Source of the DNA: Corynebacterium ulceribovis DSM 45146
GTDB taxonomy: Bacteria; Actinomycetota; Actinomycetes; Mycobacteriales; Mycobacteriaceae
Direction of reading: 5' to 3'
DNA length: 64,000 nucleotides
NCBI RefSeq assembly: GCF_000372445.1
Contig: NZ_AQUY01000001.1
Location: forward strand, 1,094,501 to 1,158,500
The notes below the pieces were generated by a model, which made no database searches, was not told where the DNA came from, and saw only the letters and a program-made list of their open reading frames with translations. This document shows positions 44,120-54,476 of this stretch, in pieces. How positions within the stretch are numbered: position 1 is the stretch's first letter; each line of letters begins with the position of its first letter. The position numbers and the translations under genes are program-made.

Positions 44120-45646
44120 CTACTTGCGAGAGCGGCGTTCGCGCACCCGCACCGCGATCCGCACCGGAGAGCCTGGGAAACCGAAGGTTTCCCGCAGGCG
44201 GCGTTCCAGGAATCGGCGGTAGCCATGCTCCAAGAAGCCGGTGGTAAACAGCACAATCACCGGTGGGCAGCTCGACGCCTGGGTGGCGAAAAGCACCCGC
44301 GGGGTGCGGCCACCACGCGTCGGAGGCGGAACCTCTTGAATGACGGTGCGCAGCCAGTTATTCAGCTTGCCCGTCGAGACACGCTTGTCCCAGCTGTCCA
44401 ACGCCTCAATCAGCGCCGACTCCAGCTTGTGCACCGCACGGCCAGTCTTAGCGGAAATGTTCACGCGCCGGGCCCATGGAATATGCGCCAGCTGCAGTTC
44501 GATTTCTCGCTCCAGCATGTCGCGGCGGTCTTCGTCGACCAAGTCCCACTTGTTGTACGCCACCACAAGGGCTTTACCGGCATCGAGGATCATTCGCAGC
44601 ACCCGCTGGTCCTGCTCAGTGATCGGCTCGGAAGCATCCACCAGGAAGATGCATACTTCCGCGGCATCAATCGCCGATTGGGTGCGCAGCCCCGCGTAGT
44701 ACTCATGGCCAGACGCAGTCTTGGTCTTCTTACGGATACCGGCAGTATCCACGATCTGCCACAACTGCTGGTCCATCTGAACCAGCGAGTCGACCGGGTC
44801 GACAGTGGTGCCGGCAACATTGTCCACCACTGCGCGTTCTTCACCGGTGAGCTGGTTCAGCAGCGAAGACTTACCAACATTTGGTTTGCCCACCAAGGCA
44901 ACGCGACGCGGGCCGGTTGGGAGCGCAGCAGCTTTCGGCACCTCTGGGAAAGACTTCAGCACCAGTTCCAGCACGTCCGCGGCGCCGCGACCATGCTGCG
45001 CCGATACTGGGTAAGGATTGTCCAGCCCCAGCCCCCAGAACTCGGCGACATCCGCAAGTTGGTTATCGCCGTCGGCCTTATTGGCCACCAAAATCACTGG
45101 GGAATCCGAGCGCTGCAGCATCCGCGCGACCACTTCGTCCGTGGCGGTGATGCCCACGCGTGTGTCCACCACGAACACGATGACATCTGCAGTGCGCATC
45201 GCCACTTCAGCTTGGCGTGCAATCGCGCCGTGAATGCCTTTGGCGTCTGGGTCCCAGCCACCGGTGTCCTGCACCCAGAAGCGGCGACCGCCCCAGTCAG
45301 CAAGGTAACTAATCCGGTCGCGGGTCACGCCTGGGAAGTCTTCGACAACAGCTTCGCGTCGACCAATGAAGCGGTTGACCAGTGTGGATTTACCCACGTT
45401 TGGTCGACCCACGATCGCCACGGTCGGCAGTGCTTCCGCTTCGTCGTCGGCTTCGTCAAAAACGCCGAAGGCGGCTTCAATTTCATCCCAGTCGGTTTCG
45501 CTGTCCAACAAAATCGCCCCGGACTCCAGGTCAGCGACGGTGTGGTCAATGAGCCCTTCGTGGGAATCGAGCAGCTGGTCCAGTTCCTGGTCTGCAGCGG
45601 GGGTCGCCGACTGCGGCTGGACATCGTCGTGTGGGGTCTCAGTCAT
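44120..45646 (-). CDS. der: Ribosome assembly GTPase Der (EngA)
   Basis: The 508-residue protein has two GTPase domains: [20 protein letters not shown] and [20 protein letters not shown] as G1 loops, DTGG and DTAG as G3, and NKAD and NKWD as G4. The C-terminal KH-like domain has [16 protein letters not shown] and a basic tail. An acidic extension of about 65 residues precedes the first domain, common in actinobacteria. Start ATG at 45646 with AAGGAG upstream; overlaps cmk by eight bases. Confidence 0.95.
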   Translation of the reverse strand: MTETPHDDVQPQSATPAADQELDQLLDSHEGLIDHTVADLESGAILLDSETDWDEIEAAFGVFDEADDEAEALPTVAIVGRPNVGKSTLVNRFIGRREAVVEDFPGVTRDRISYLADWGGRRFWVQDTGGWDPDAKGIHGAIARQAEVAMRTADVIVFVVDTRVGITATDEVVARMLQRSDSPVILVANKADGDNQLADVAEFWGLGLDNPYPVSAQHGRGAADVLELVLKSFPEVPKAAALPTGPRRVALVGKPNVGKSSLLNQLTGEERAVVDNVAGTTVDPVDSLVQMDQQLWQIVDTAGIRKKTKTASGHEYYAGLRTQSAIDAAEVCIFLVDASEPITEQDQRVLRMILDAGKALVVAYNKWDLVDEDRRDMLEREIELQLAHIPWARRVNISAKTGRAVHKLESALIEALDSWDKRVSTGKLNNWLRTVIQEVPPPTRGGRTPRVLFATQASSCPPVIVLFTTGFLEHGYRRFLERRLRETFGFPGSPVRIAVRVRERRSRK

Positions 45647-46337
45647 GTACTGCAGCTCCTTCTGGTTGGTCGTTGCGAACAAGGTCAATAATCCGTGCGA
45701 TGACTTCTTCGATAGCCAGCGCCGAGGTGTCTACCACCGTGGCATCGTCGGCTGGTCGCAGCGGGGAGGTTTTCCGGGAGGAATCCGCCTGGTCGCGGCG
45801 TTGCACGTCAGCCAGAATGTAGTCAAAGTCAGCGTCTCGACCGGCCGCTTTGTCTTGGTCGAATCGTCGCTGCGCGCGAATTTCCGCGGATGCGGTCATA
45901 AAGATCTTGGTGGGAGCGTCAACAAGCACAACCGTGCCAATATCGCGGCCTTCCACCACCACGCGTCCGGCCTCGGCGGCAAGCCGGCGCTGAATAGCCA
46001 CTAGGTTATCGCGCACCGCAGGCACCGCCGCCACCGCGGACACGTGCGCGGTCACTTCGGCGCCCCGGATTTCCGCGGACACGTCTTCACCAGCCAGCAA
46101 CACTTCCTTAGTGTCTGGGTCCGAGGACACACCCACCGGCAGGTCGGCAGTGGCCGCGGCAACTGCCTCAGCGTCATTCGGGTCGATGCCTTGGCGCAGC
46201 ACCCATAAAGTCGCGACGCGGTACATAGCACCGGTGTCCAGGTAGGAGGCCTGCAACTGCTTAGCGACTGCGCGGGACACCGTCGACTTGCCGGTCCCGG
46301 ATGGCCCGTCAATGGCCACAATCAAAGGGGCGGTCAT
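45639..46337 (-). CDS. cmk: Cytidylate kinase
   Basis: The 232-residue kinase phosphorylates CMP/dCMP. It shows the P loop [42 protein letters not shown] and [16 protein letters not shown]-terminal tail of about 20 residues is ordinary. It sits between rluB and der, as in mycobacteria, with a one-base overlap with rluB. Confidence 0.95.
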   Translation of the reverse strand: MTAPLIVAIDGPSGTGKSTVSRAVAKQLQASYLDTGAMYRVATLWVLRQGIDPNDAEAVAAATADLPVGVSSDPDTKEVLLAGEDVSAEIRGAEVTAHVSAVAAVPAVRDNLVAIQRRLAAEAGRVVVEGRDIGTVVLVDAPTKIFMTASAEIRAQRRFDQDKAAGRDADFDYILADVQRRDQADSSRKTSPLRPADDATVVDTSALAIEEVIARIIDLVRNDQPEGAAVHD

Positions 46338-47236
46338 TACATTCCCACCGCCTTGTACAGCGAAGCCAACTCCGAGCGGTTCAGCGCGCGCATAGCGCCT
46401 GGGGACTGCTCGCCCAGCGACACCGTGTGAATCTTCGTGCGAACGAGGCGCTGCACTGGGAAGCCAGCCGTTTTCAGCATACGGCGCACAATGTGCTTGC
46501 GGCCTTCGTGAATATCCAGACGCACGATGGAACGGCCCTGGATGGATTCGAGGGTTTCGGCGTAGTTGGCACGGGCAATACCGTCGTCCAGCTCAATGCC
46601 GTTTTTCAGGGCGCGCAGGTCCTTGCGGGTGACTTCACCGAGGACTTCGGCCAGGTAGGTTTTGTTGATTTCGTAACGCGGGTGCATCAGGCGGTTCGCC
46701 AGTTCCCCGTCGTTGGTCAGCAAAATGAGGCCTTCGGTGTCGGCGTCGAGGCGACCGACGTGGAAGAGGCGCTGACCGGCGGCAATCTGTTCGCCGACAA
46801 TGTCGCCGAGGCAAGCGCGTCCCATGTCATCGTGCATGGTCGAGAGCATGCCGCGCGGTTTATTCAGTGCGAAGTACTGGGTGTCTTCGTTGACCAGTAC
46901 GCGGTCGCCATCAACGCGGATGACGGAGGTGTTTGGGTCCACGCGCATGCCCTGGACGCGGACGACTTCCCCGTCCACTTCGACGCGGCCCTGGTCGATG
47001 AGAATTTCAGCGTGGCGGCGTGATGCGACACCAGCTTGGGCGAGGACTTTTTGCAGGCGGATTCCTTCACCGGGTTTTCCGGCGGCGGAGCGGTCTGGTT
47101 GGACGTTTTGTTTCCGGGCTGGTTTAGCGTGGGAAACAATCATATTTTCGGAGGACGGTGTAGTCCTGTTTCCTGGTTCCGGTGTGCCTTCTCGGCGAGC
47201 GGTATCTGACACGGTGGTCCTTTTCTGTTGTGTCAA
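46337..47236 (-). CDS. rluB: Pseudouridine synthase RluB-like
   Basis: The 299-residue protein has an S4 domain ([20 protein letters not shown]) and the RsuA-type catalytic loop [19 protein letters not shown] with the active Asp. About 55 low-complexity residues precede the S4 domain, so the true start may be further in. It would modify 23S rRNA helix 90 region (by family). It is in the scpB-rluB-cmk-der order of Actinobacteria, here split from scpB by bioD-bioA. Confidence 0.92.
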   Translation of the reverse strand: MTQQKRTTVSDTARREGTPEPGNRTTPSSENMIVSHAKPARKQNVQPDRSAAGKPGEGIRLQKVLAQAGVASRRHAEILIDQGRVEVDGEVVRVQGMRVDPNTSVIRVDGDRVLVNEDTQYFALNKPRGMLSTMHDDMGRACLGDIVGEQIAAGQRLFHVGRLDADTEGLILLTNDGELANRLMHPRYEINKTYLAEVLGEVTRKDLRALKNGIELDDGIARANYAETLESIQGRSIVRLDIHEGRKHIVRRMLKTAGFPVQRLVRTKIHTVSLGEQSPGAMRALNRSELASLYKAVGM

Positions 47237-47282
47237 TGTATTCGGTAGCTACTCTACCGCCCAGTTTCCTGGAAATTGAAAC

Positions 47283-47999
47283 CTACCGTGGTGCGCCGTC
47301 GGCAAATGCTCCTTGATTGTTGATGACGCTGCCTGCTGGAACCTCGAACCAGCTGGCCGCCGATTCCTGGAATTGCTGTGGCGACAGTGCGCCGGCGCCT
47401 TCCGGTATCACGGCCAGCAGCGGCACTCCGGTCACTGCGGGTAGGTCCTGCTGGTTTTCTTGCATGGCTAGGTCCGGCTCGGCGGGCATGGATCCGCCAA
47501 TGAGGCCGACGACTTGCAGGCCACGTCGCTTTGCCGCTTCGACAGTCAGCTCGGCCATATTCAGACTGCCCAGCCCCATGGAGGTGACCACGACCATGCG
47601 GGAGCGTGGGACGCGTGCGGCAAGGTCAGCTAGGTTCCAGTTGTCGCCGATGCGTACAAGCAGTCCGCCCGCGCCTTCGACCAGCACCACTCGTCCGGGT
47701 TTGTCGAGCCTGCGGATGTAGCCCGCCACGGTTTCTAGGTCGAGTAGTTCCATTTTGGCGCGCCGGGCTGCGGTTGCTGGGGCCAATGGGTCTGGGTAGC
47801 GAGCGAATTCGTGAACCGATTCCACTCCGGTCAGTCGCTGAATAGTGGCGAGGTCGCCGTGGCCTGGGGATTCGCCGGTTTGGGCGGGTTTGACTACGGA
47901 CACGCTGACGCCGCGGCTTTTCAGTGTGCTGGCGATAGCTGCGGTCGCAATGGTTTTGCCGACGTCCGTGCCGGTTCCGGTGACAAATAGGACGCTCAT
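47283..47999 (-). CDS. bioD: Dethiobiotin synthetase
   Basis: The 238-residue enzyme closes the ureido ring of dethiobiotin. P loop FVTGTGTDVGKTIATAAIA, KPAQTGE and EGAGGLLVRI are present. ATG at 47999 overlaps the bioA stop (ATGA); the frame is open to 48149 only inside bioA. The pair is probably controlled from the BioQ-like palindrome before bioA. Confidence 0.93.
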   Translation of the reverse strand: MSVLFVTGTGTDVGKTIATAAIASTLKSRGVSVSVVKPAQTGESPGHGDLATIQRLTGVESVHEFARYPDPLAPATAARRAKMELLDLETVAGYIRRLDKPGRVVLVEGAGGLLVRIGDNWNLADLAARVPRSRMVVVTSMGLGSLNMAELTVEAAKRRGLQVVGLIGGSMPAEPDLAMQENQQDLPAVTGVPLLAVIPEGAGALSPQQFQESAASWFEVPAGSVINNQGAFADGAPR

Positions 48000-49324
48000 T
48001 GCGCACCTTCCCGTCGTTGTTCTTCGCCGTGCACAATCGCTTCGATGGCCTGGCAGATTTCGGCCACATGCTGGTCCGTCGCGATGTACGGCGGCATCGT
48101 ATAGACCAGTGTGCCAAATGGGCGCAGCCAAACACCATGGTTTAGGCAAATTTCCGTTGCCAACGCCATATCTACTGGTCGATGCAGTTCCACGACGCCG
48201 ATTGCGCCAAGCACCCGCACCTGCGACACCGCCGGCGAGCCACCGAGGTGAGTCAGACCCGCGAGCAGTCCGGATTCAATCCGGGGGACGTCCTCACGCC
48301 ACGCCCCTTCCGCAACAATGTCCAGGTTTGCACTGGCCACCGCGCAGGCCAGTGGGTTCGCCATGAATGTTGGCCCGTGCATCAGCCCGCCACCAGCGCC
48401 GCCGGAGATGGTTTCGGCAATAGTGCGCTTTGTGACGGTAGCAGCCAGCGACATGAAACCGCCGGTCAAAGCCTTGCCGACGCAGATGATGTCTGGTGTG
48501 ATGCCCGCGGCTGCTGTGGCGAAGAGATCCCCGGTGCGGCCAAAGCCGGTAGCGATCTCATCAGCAATGAGCAGCAGACCATGGCGGTCGGCGATGTCTC
48601 TCAGACCAACGAGCAGTTCGTGGTCATGGAAGTTCATGCCCCCGGCGCCCTGCACCACTGGTTCAACAATGATGGCGGCGGTGTGCTCGTCGATGCAGGA
48701 CTCAAAATGCGCCAGGTAAGTGTTGCGGGTCAGCGGACCGGAGCCGCGTGGCGGTGGCGCGGGTGCGAACTGTTGTGGTGTTAAAGTGCCTTTCCACAGG
48801 CTATGCATGCCACCGTCGGGGTCGCAGACGCTCATTGGGGCTTGGGTGTCGCCGTGGTAGCCGCCGCGCCAGGTCAAAATGCGGTTCTTTTCTGGTCGGC
48901 CTAACGCATGTTGGTACTGCAGTGCCATTTTGATGGCCACTTCCACACTGACGGATCCGGAATCGCTGTAGAAAACGACGTCCAATTCGTCATTAAGCAA
49001 ATGTAACAGCTTCCGGGTCAGGTCGGCGGCGGGCTGGTGCGTTAGGCCGCCGAACATCACGTGGCTCATGGTGTCGATTTGTTGGTGGGCGGCGTCGCGC
49101 AGGCGCGGGTGGCCGTGTCCGTGGCAGGCGGCCCACCAGCTGCTCATGCCGTCGATGACGCGTCGACCGTCGGCCAAAGTGAGGTAAACCCCGCGCGCGG
49201 CGTGCACGGGGTGGGCGGGGATGGCAGCGGGCATCGGCGCGTAGGGGTGCCAGATATGTTCGGCGTCGTATGCCGCCAGTGCGCTGCTGTCAGTGTGATG
49301 AGGGGAAGGCAGTACCGCAGTCAT
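47996..49324 (-). CDS. bioA: Adenosylmethionine-8-amino-7-oxononanoate aminotransferase
   Basis: The 442-residue PLP enzyme makes 7,8-diaminopelargonate. It has HIWHPYAPM, DGMSSWWAACHGHGHPRLRD, YSDSGSVSVEVAIKMALQY, LIADEIATGFGRTG and the catalytic Lys in CVGKALTGGFM. It is first in a two-gene bioA-bioD unit inserted between scpB and rluB. The start is 18 bases after a TGAAC-AGC-GTTCA palindrome on the coding strand. Confidence 0.95.
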   Translation of the reverse strand: MTAVLPSPHHTDSSALAAYDAEHIWHPYAPMPAAIPAHPVHAARGVYLTLADGRRVIDGMSSWWAACHGHGHPRLRDAAHQQIDTMSHVMFGGLTHQPAADLTRKLLHLLNDELDVVFYSDSGSVSVEVAIKMALQYQHALGRPEKNRILTWRGGYHGDTQAPMSVCDPDGGMHSLWKGTLTPQQFAPAPPPRGSGPLTRNTYLAHFESCIDEHTAAIIVEPVVQGAGGMNFHDHELLVGLRDIADRHGLLLIADEIATGFGRTGDLFATAAAGITPDIICVGKALTGGFMSLAATVTKRTIAETISGGAGGGLMHGPTFMANPLACAVASANLDIVAEGAWREDVPRIESGLLAGLTHLGGSPAVSQVRVLGAIGVVELHRPVDMALATEICLNHGVWLRPFGTLVYTMPPYIATDQHVAEICQAIEAIVHGEEQRREGAQ

Positions 49325-49341
49325 AACTCCCCACCCTAACT

Positions 49342-49354
49342 TGAACAGCGTTCA
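49342..49354. promoter_or_regulatory. BioQ-like operator before bioA
   Basis: TGAAC-AGC-GTTCA is a perfect inverted repeat. The C. glutamicum BioQ (TetR-type) operator consensus is TGAAC-N3-GTTAC. The position just upstream of bioA fits biotin repression. Confidence 0.75.
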
Positions 49355-49403
49355 TTCGGGTAATTTTGGCGAAGAAAGTTAATGAATATTAACTCGGCTG
49401 GGG

Positions 49404-50012
49404 TTAGCTTGGCTCATCAATAATGTCGACATCCGGCAGTAGCGGCGCCAAATCTGGGAGTTGCTCCAGCGAGTCCAACCCCATGAGCTCCAAGAACAGC
49501 TGCGTCGTCACATACAGATGCGCGCCAGTAGTTTCCTCGGAGCCCGCCTCCGCGATCAGTCCACGAGCAAGCAAAGTGCGCACCACACCATCGACGTTGA
49601 CGCCGCGCACCGCCGACACCCGCGCCCGAGTAACTGGCTGACGATACGCAATTACCGCCAACGTCTCCAACGCTGCCCTAGTCAACTTGGTCTGGGCGCC
49701 ATCGAGAACAAACTTCTCCACATATTCGGACTGCGCCGCAGCAGTATAAAACCGCCAGCCACCGTCATGATGACGCAGTTCAATACCACTGCCCCGCGCC
49801 TGCAGCTCACGCTGCAGCTGCGCGAGTGCTTCGCGAATATCCGGGGTGTCGCAGCCAACCGCTCTGGCCAGCGTCGGTTCGTCGACCGGTACGTCCACCA
49901 CCAGTAAAATTGCTTCTACAGCAGCGCGAACCGGGGAAATATCCGGCATCGATTCCATAGCTGCTCCATCCATTTCATCCATCTCGTCGCCACCCCAACT
50001 CGGTTCACTCAT
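49404..50012 (-). CDS. scpB: Segregation and condensation protein B
   Basis: The 202-residue protein has two winged-helix domains: SPVRAAVEAILLVVDVPVDE, LTRAALETLAVIAYRQPVTR and AHLYVTTQLFLELMGLDSLE. ScpB dimers join ScpA and SMC in chromosome condensation. The ATG at 50012 overlaps the scpA stop (ATGA). An acidic, Met-rich N-terminal stretch precedes the domain. Confidence 0.93.
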   Translation of the reverse strand: MSEPSWGGDEMDEMDGAAMESMPDISPVRAAVEAILLVVDVPVDEPTLARAVGCDTPDIREALAQLQRELQARGSGIELRHHDGGWRFYTAAAQSEYVEKFVLDGAQTKLTRAALETLAVIAYRQPVTRARVSAVRGVNVDGVVRTLLARGLIAEAGSEETTGAHLYVTTQLFLELMGLDSLEQLPDLAPLLPDVDIIDEPS

Positions 50013-50815
50013 GTCCAATTGTCCGCCGCAACCACAGACGGATCGACCTCCAACCCCGACCAGGACACATTGAGCTCACCGAGCGGCTCAGCTTGCTCCA
50101 CTTCGGCGGCGTGCGCTTTATACAGCTCCAACAGCGCCAAAAAGCGGCCCACCACTTCCAGTGATAGCTCACAATCGCCGGTCAGCTGGGAAAAACTCAA
50201 CCACTGACCCTGCCCAGCCGCATACAGTTGCTGCAATACATATCCAGCTTGCTCCGGAACCGACACATGGGTCTGATGGATATGGTCCACACCCACAGTT
50301 TCCGGTGGCTTGGGGCGTAATGCCACTGCCGCCAGGGCCGCGAACTCTTCGCTCGTTGTGCCGAGCTGTACTGGTGGCAGCAGATCCACAAACTGAGCTT
50401 CCAGCCCAACTGCTCGTGGATACCGGCGTTTGGCAGTGGCCTGCCAGTGTGCCATCTGGTCTGCCACTTTTTGGTACGCCTGGTACTGCAGTAGCCGAGC
50501 AAATAGCAGGTCGCGGGCTTCAAGCACCGCGAGGTCATCTTCATTCTCGACATCGCCACGAGGCAGCAGCCGGGCGGTTTTCAGGTCCAAAAGCGTTGCC
50601 GCAACCACCAAGAATTCCGTGACTTGGTCTAGCTCTGCGATCGCATCTAGGCCACGGGTCCAGGCAATGAACTCATCGGTCACCGCGGCGAGCGCTACCT
50701 CTGTCACATCGAGCTTTTTCTGCCCAATCAGCTTCAGCAGCAGGTCAAACGGACCCGTGAAGTTTTCCAGCGCAACCGCAAACCCCGGGATCTCTTCCTG
50801 AATCGGGGCACCCAA
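50009..50815 (-). CDS. scpA: Segregation and condensation protein A
   Basis: The 268-residue kleisin links the SMC heads. It shows VALENFTGPFDLLLKLIGQK, VTEFLVVAATLLDLKTARLL and a C-terminal winged helix (ELSLEVVGRFLALLELYKAH). The start appears to be TTG at 50815, with GAGGGG six bases upstream, right after the parA stop. Confidence 0.93.
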   Translation of the reverse strand: MGAPIQEEIPGFAVALENFTGPFDLLLKLIGQKKLDVTEVALAAVTDEFIAWTRGLDAIAELDQVTEFLVVAATLLDLKTARLLPRGDVENEDDLAVLEARDLLFARLLQYQAYQKVADQMAHWQATAKRRYPRAVGLEAQFVDLLPPVQLGTTSEEFAALAAVALRPKPPETVGVDHIHQTHVSVPEQAGYVLQQLYAAGQGQWLSFSQLTGDCELSLEVVGRFLALLELYKAHAAEVEQAEPLGELNVSWSGLEVDPSVVAADNWT

Positions 50816-50818
50816 ATG

Positions 50819-51697
50819 CTACCCCTCGACCCGCTGGACCAGCTCGCGTGCCAGCTGACGATAAGCATCAGCGCCAGGCGAAGTCGGAGCCCATGACGTA
50901 ATTGGCTCACCGGCAACCGAAGTTTCTGGGAAGCGCACCGTGCGGGTAATCACACTGTCAAACACCTTGTCCCCGAACACTTCCACGAGCTGTTCCATCA
51001 CTTCGCGGGCGTGCCGGGTGCGGCGGTCAAACATCGTCACCAAAATGCCCACGACCTCCAATTCAAAGTTCAGACGATCCCGAACCTTCTCCACGGTGTC
51101 AGTGAGCAAAGCCAAGCCACGGAGTGAGAAGTATGCGCACTCCATCGGAATGATCACGCCGCTGGCAACAGTTAGGGCGTTAACCGTCAATAAGCCCAAG
51201 GACGGCTGGCAGTCGATAATGATGTAGTCGTAATCTCGCATGACTGGGCGCAATGCTCGGCCCAAAGCCTGCTCGCGGCCAACTTCATTGACCAGCTGAA
51301 TTTCGGCGGCCGACAGGTCAATATTTGCCGGGACGATATCCAAACCGTCGGTGCTAGTTGGATGGATGGCATCGCGGATATCTTCCTGCGAGTCCACCAG
51401 CAGGTTGTAGACCGTCACATCGAGCTCTTCGTGCGGCACACCCAAACCTGCCGACAATGCACCCTGCGGGTCAAGGTCAACCAAGAGCACTTTACGGCCG
51501 TAACCCGCCAAGGAGGCACCCAAGTTAATGGTGGACGTGGTTTTGCCGACGCCACCTTTCTGGTTACACATCGCCAGCACTTTGGCTGGGCGTGGTCGGG
51601 TGCGGTCGATTGGTTGCGGCTCAGGGTAGTCGCGCAGGGGCCGACCAGTGAGACCTACTCCGCTCTCCGGAGCGTCGAAAAGCCCATCACCAGCCAT
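50819..51697 (-). CDS. parA: ParA-type ATPase
   Basis: The 292-residue Walker-type ATPase has the deviant Walker A CNQKGGVGKTTSTINLGASL, VDLDPQGALSAGLG and IDCQPSLGLLTVNAL. It belongs to the conserved parA-scpA-scpB group (Rv1708-like), separate from the origin-linked ParA. ATG at 51697 has AAGGGG upstream. It probably positions DNA or another cargo. Confidence 0.9.
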   Translation of the reverse strand: MAGDGLFDAPESGVGLTGRPLRDYPEPQPIDRTRPRPAKVLAMCNQKGGVGKTTSTINLGASLAGYGRKVLLVDLDPQGALSAGLGVPHEELDVTVYNLLVDSQEDIRDAIHPTSTDGLDIVPANIDLSAAEIQLVNEVGREQALGRALRPVMRDYDYIIIDCQPSLGLLTVNALTVASGVIIPMECAYFSLRGLALLTDTVEKVRDRLNFELEVVGILVTMFDRRTRHAREVMEQLVEVFGDKVFDSVITRTVRFPETSVAGEPITSWAPTSPGADAYRQLARELVQRVEG

Positions 51698-51784
51698 AGT
51701 CAACCCCTTATCCTTGACTTCCTGTATGGCGGCGGGTTGAGGTCAACCCTTCGCCGTTGATTCCTCTCTACAGGATAGCCCCTA

Positions 51785-52792
51785 CTAGCGTGCGCGCGGG
51801 TGAGCCCCCGCCCAAACCTCCCGAAGATTCTCCGCAGTCACCTCGGTATAAATCTGAGTCGTCGTCACCGACGAGTGTCCAAGCAGCTCCTGCACCACCC
51901 GAACATCAGCGCCACCTTCCAGCAGATGTGTTGCAAAACTATGCCGCAACGTGTGCGGACCAATCCCCTCCGGAAGACCAGCCCGCTGCGCCGTCACCGT
52001 CAACACCTGCCACGCCGACTGCCGCGACAACCTTCGTCCCAAGGTATTCAAAAACAACGCCGACGTCGTGCGACGCATCCCCGTCGCCAACAGTGGCCGC
52101 GCCCGCACCAAATACGCTTCCACCGCAGCAATCGCGGGGCCGCCCACCGGCACCACTCGGTCTTTGCCACCTTTGCCGTGCAGCAAAATCAGTTTGTCCT
52201 CGAAATTGACGTCCTCAATATTGAGCCCCAGCACTTCACTAATCCGAGCGCCGGAGGAATACAGCAACTCCAACAACGCCCGGTCGCGGATATCCGTCAC
52301 TGATGCCTCCGTGCCCTGCGGCACCGAATCCAACAGCTGCAGCACTTCATCGACCCGCAGTGCTTTCGGCAGCGACTTCGCTGGCCGTGGCGGATGCACA
52401 TCCGCCGACACATCCGCATTCGCCAACCCCTCTTGCACCGCAAACCGATGCAGTCCGCGCACCGCGACCAGGGCCCGACCAGCGGAACTTGCTGCCAACG
52501 GCGGAATCGCTTCCTCGGGATCGCCAGTGCGCAGGTAGGCAACAAAGTTCTCAATGTCTGCCTGGGTCACATCGGCAATGTCAGTGCGGTCAATGGTGTC
52601 GAGGTAGCGCAGGTACCGCCGCATGTCGCGTCGGTAGTTCGACAGGGTGTTTTCGCTGGAACCTTTTTCCACGGTCAGGAAGTCCAGCCACGCTTCTGCC
52701 GCAGCAAGTGGTTTTGTCAATGTCTCGTCTTCGTTGTCGTCAGCGCTTGTCTGCTCTATTCTGCCGTCAAATCTAGTCCGGCCGCATTTCAT
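51785..52792 (-). CDS. xerD: Tyrosine recombinase XerD
   Basis: The recombinase has LEDFLTVEK-like N-terminal SAM domain text ([20 protein letters not shown]), catalytic Arg in [58 protein letters not shown] with the Tyr nucleophile. It resolves chromosome dimers with XerC at dif. The ATG at 52792 overlaps the NUDIX gene; a TTG at 52720 ([10 protein letters not shown]) may be the true start. Confidence 0.93.
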   Translation of the reverse strand: MKCGRTRFDGRIEQTSADDNEDETLTKPLAAAEAWLDFLTVEKGSSENTLSNYRRDMRRYLRYLDTIDRTDIADVTQADIENFVAYLRTGDPEEAIPPLAASSAGRALVAVRGLHRFAVQEGLANADVSADVHPPRPAKSLPKALRVDEVLQLLDSVPQGTEASVTDIRDRALLELLYSSGARISEVLGLNIEDVNFEDKLILLHGKGGKDRVVPVGGPAIAAVEAYLVRARPLLATGMRRTTSALFLNTLGRRLSRQSAWQVLTVTAQRAGLPEGIGPHTLRHSFATHLLEGGADVRVVQELLGHSSVTTTQIYTEVTAENLREVWAGAHPRAR

Positions 52793-53456
52793 TCAGTTCA
52801 TTGGCCTGCGCCAACGGCAACGATTGCTTCAAGTTACCGGCACCTAGTGCCGCCGACCGCCGCCGCGCCAACCGCATTGGTCGCAGCGGAAACGGCGCAT
52901 CAACTGGCCGTAGCTTCGTGCCGGTGCGCATGTGATGAGCGGCAGCTAGCACGCCAGCCACGGCAATGCTGTTGGACAATTCACCGGAAAACACCATGGC
53001 GACGGCATCGTCAATGTCGACCCACCGTGCGGTCATATCGGCTTCTTCATCTTCTGGCGCCGGACGTGGCACCTCATGCAGGTCGGTCACCAGAAAGATC
53101 CGGCAGACTTCCTCGGAAATCCCCGGCGAGGACACAACATCAGTCAGCGTCCACCAGTGCGCTCCAGCTAGTCCCACTTCTTCCTGAAGTTCCCGCGCCG
53201 CAGCTGCCGCCGGCTCTTCTCCGGCTTCATCAAAAATCCCAGCAGGAAGCTCCCATAGGTAGCGTTGCACCGCGTGTCGGTATTGCCGCACCAGCTGTAC
53301 TTGCTGGCGCTCATTGATGGCGACAATGGCTGCGGCACCAAAGTGCTCAATGATTTCGCGGTTGGCGCTGTGTCCACCAGGCATCGTCACTGTGTCGCTT
53401 CGCACCGCCATAATCGGCGATTCCAAGAGAATTTCCGACGCCGTCACTTCGTACAT
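52773..53456 (-). CDS. NUDIX hydrolase, ADP-ribose pyrophosphatase-like
   Basis: The protein of about 227 residues has the NUDIX box as [20 protein letters not shown] followed by EVGL, after the strand [17 protein letters not shown] typical of ADP-ribose pyrophosphatases. ATG at 53456 has AAAGG upstream. It lies between xerD and steB, the place of Rv1700. Confidence 0.9.
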   Translation of the reverse strand: MYEVTASEILLESPIMAVRSDTVTMPGGHSANREIIEHFGAAAIVAINERQQVQLVRQYRHAVQRYLWELPAGIFDEAGEEPAAAAARELQEEVGLAGAHWWTLTDVVSSPGISEEVCRIFLVTDLHEVPRPAPEDEEADMTARWVDIDDAVAMVFSGELSNSIAVAGVLAAAHHMRTGTKLRPVDAPFPLRPMRLARRRSAALGAGNLKQSLPLAQANELNEMRPD

Positions 53457-53505
53457 TTCCGCAGCCTTTCTGGTGGACAAGGCCCGCGGGTCCACGAGCC
53501 TTCAG

Positions 53506-54459
53506 CTACTGCGCTGGTTTGTCGGCATTGTCCGCCGCGCCGAACGCTGTCGCTTTGTTCTTCAGCTGTTCGGCTGCCGCCTGTACGGTTGCCACGCGGC
53601 CAGCTGCAGTATCTACATCATCCACCGTAGACACGTGCTTGCGCGCCTGCTCATCGTTACGGATTTTACCTACCGCACCGCTTTCGCTTGCTGACGCAAA
53701 CCGCCCAGCCACAACAACTCCGTTGCCCAAGTCGTCCAGCGCGGTGGCGAAAGCCGCGATGGCTGCCCCGTGGTAGCCAGGATCGGACAGCGTGGTGCCA
53801 TCACCGGTGACGATGACCGCCAGTTGTGCTGGCACCACAGTGCCGTCCTTGTAATCAATGAACTTTGCTTCCCGGAGCGACTTCAGCACAAGCGCACGGT
53901 CGGCATCATTGGTCTGCGGCTTGCCACTGTCTTTGTGCAGCAGCAGCGCCGGTGCCATTGCTTGACCGGCGTGGGTGCCGGGGTCACGTTTTTCTTCGGA
54001 CAGCTGCGCACCTTCCGGCAGGACGTTGGCCACGATGGATTTCAGCTCGTCACCGCCTTCTGGCTTAACGAACTTGTCCAGCAGGGTAATCCGACCAGCT
54101 TCCTTCGCCCCGGCGGCCTTCAACAGCTTCGCTACCTCATCGACATCAGCTTGGTCAGCATCTGCAGTGTGCAGCAGCATCACTGGCCGGTCGGTCAACT
54201 GATCCTTGACCATCGCGTCCGCGTGTTGCGCAATGAATTCATCGGCCGCATCCGCTTGTGCCTGCACAGCTGGATCCGGTGCTGCGCCCTTGTCGCCATC
54301 TTTCTTGGCGGGTGAGGAACTGCTGGCTTCCTGCCCAGTGTGCAATCGATTCTCCGACGCTGGGCCTAGGAAATAGGTTCCCAACAATAGGCCCGCTGCC
54401 ACCCCAATGGTGGTGCCGGCAAAGACATAGGACTTACTTACTCGACGGCTACGCCCCAT
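53506..54459 (-). CDS. steB: SteB/MctB-type envelope protein
   Basis: The 317-residue protein has one N-terminal membrane segment (SYVFAGTTIGVAAGLLLGTYF) and an external helical domain. By order (steA-steB after recN) it matches C. glutamicum SteB and Rv1698, a family once described as a copper-transport outer membrane protein and later as a cell-wall/septum factor with SteA. Confidence 0.83.
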   Translation of the reverse strand: MGRSRRVSKSYVFAGTTIGVAAGLLLGTYFLGPASENRLHTGQEASSSSPAKKDGDKGAAPDPAVQAQADAADEFIAQHADAMVKDQLTDRPVMLLHTADADQADVDEVAKLLKAAGAKEAGRITLLDKFVKPEGGDELKSIVANVLPEGAQLSEEKRDPGTHAGQAMAPALLLHKDSGKPQTNDADRALVLKSLREAKFIDYKDGTVVPAQLAVIVTGDGTTLSDPGYHGAAIAAFATALDDLGNGVVVAGRFASASESGAVGKIRNDEQARKHVSTVDDVDTAAGRVATVQAAAEQLKNKATAFGAADNADKPAQ

Positions 54460-54476
54460 AGTTCTATTCCATGTCC

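Noticed and set aside
44225..45691. 488-codon plus-strand ORF opposite der
   Set aside because: It is an antisense shadow of der with no recognisable domain; both der GTPase domains are intact.
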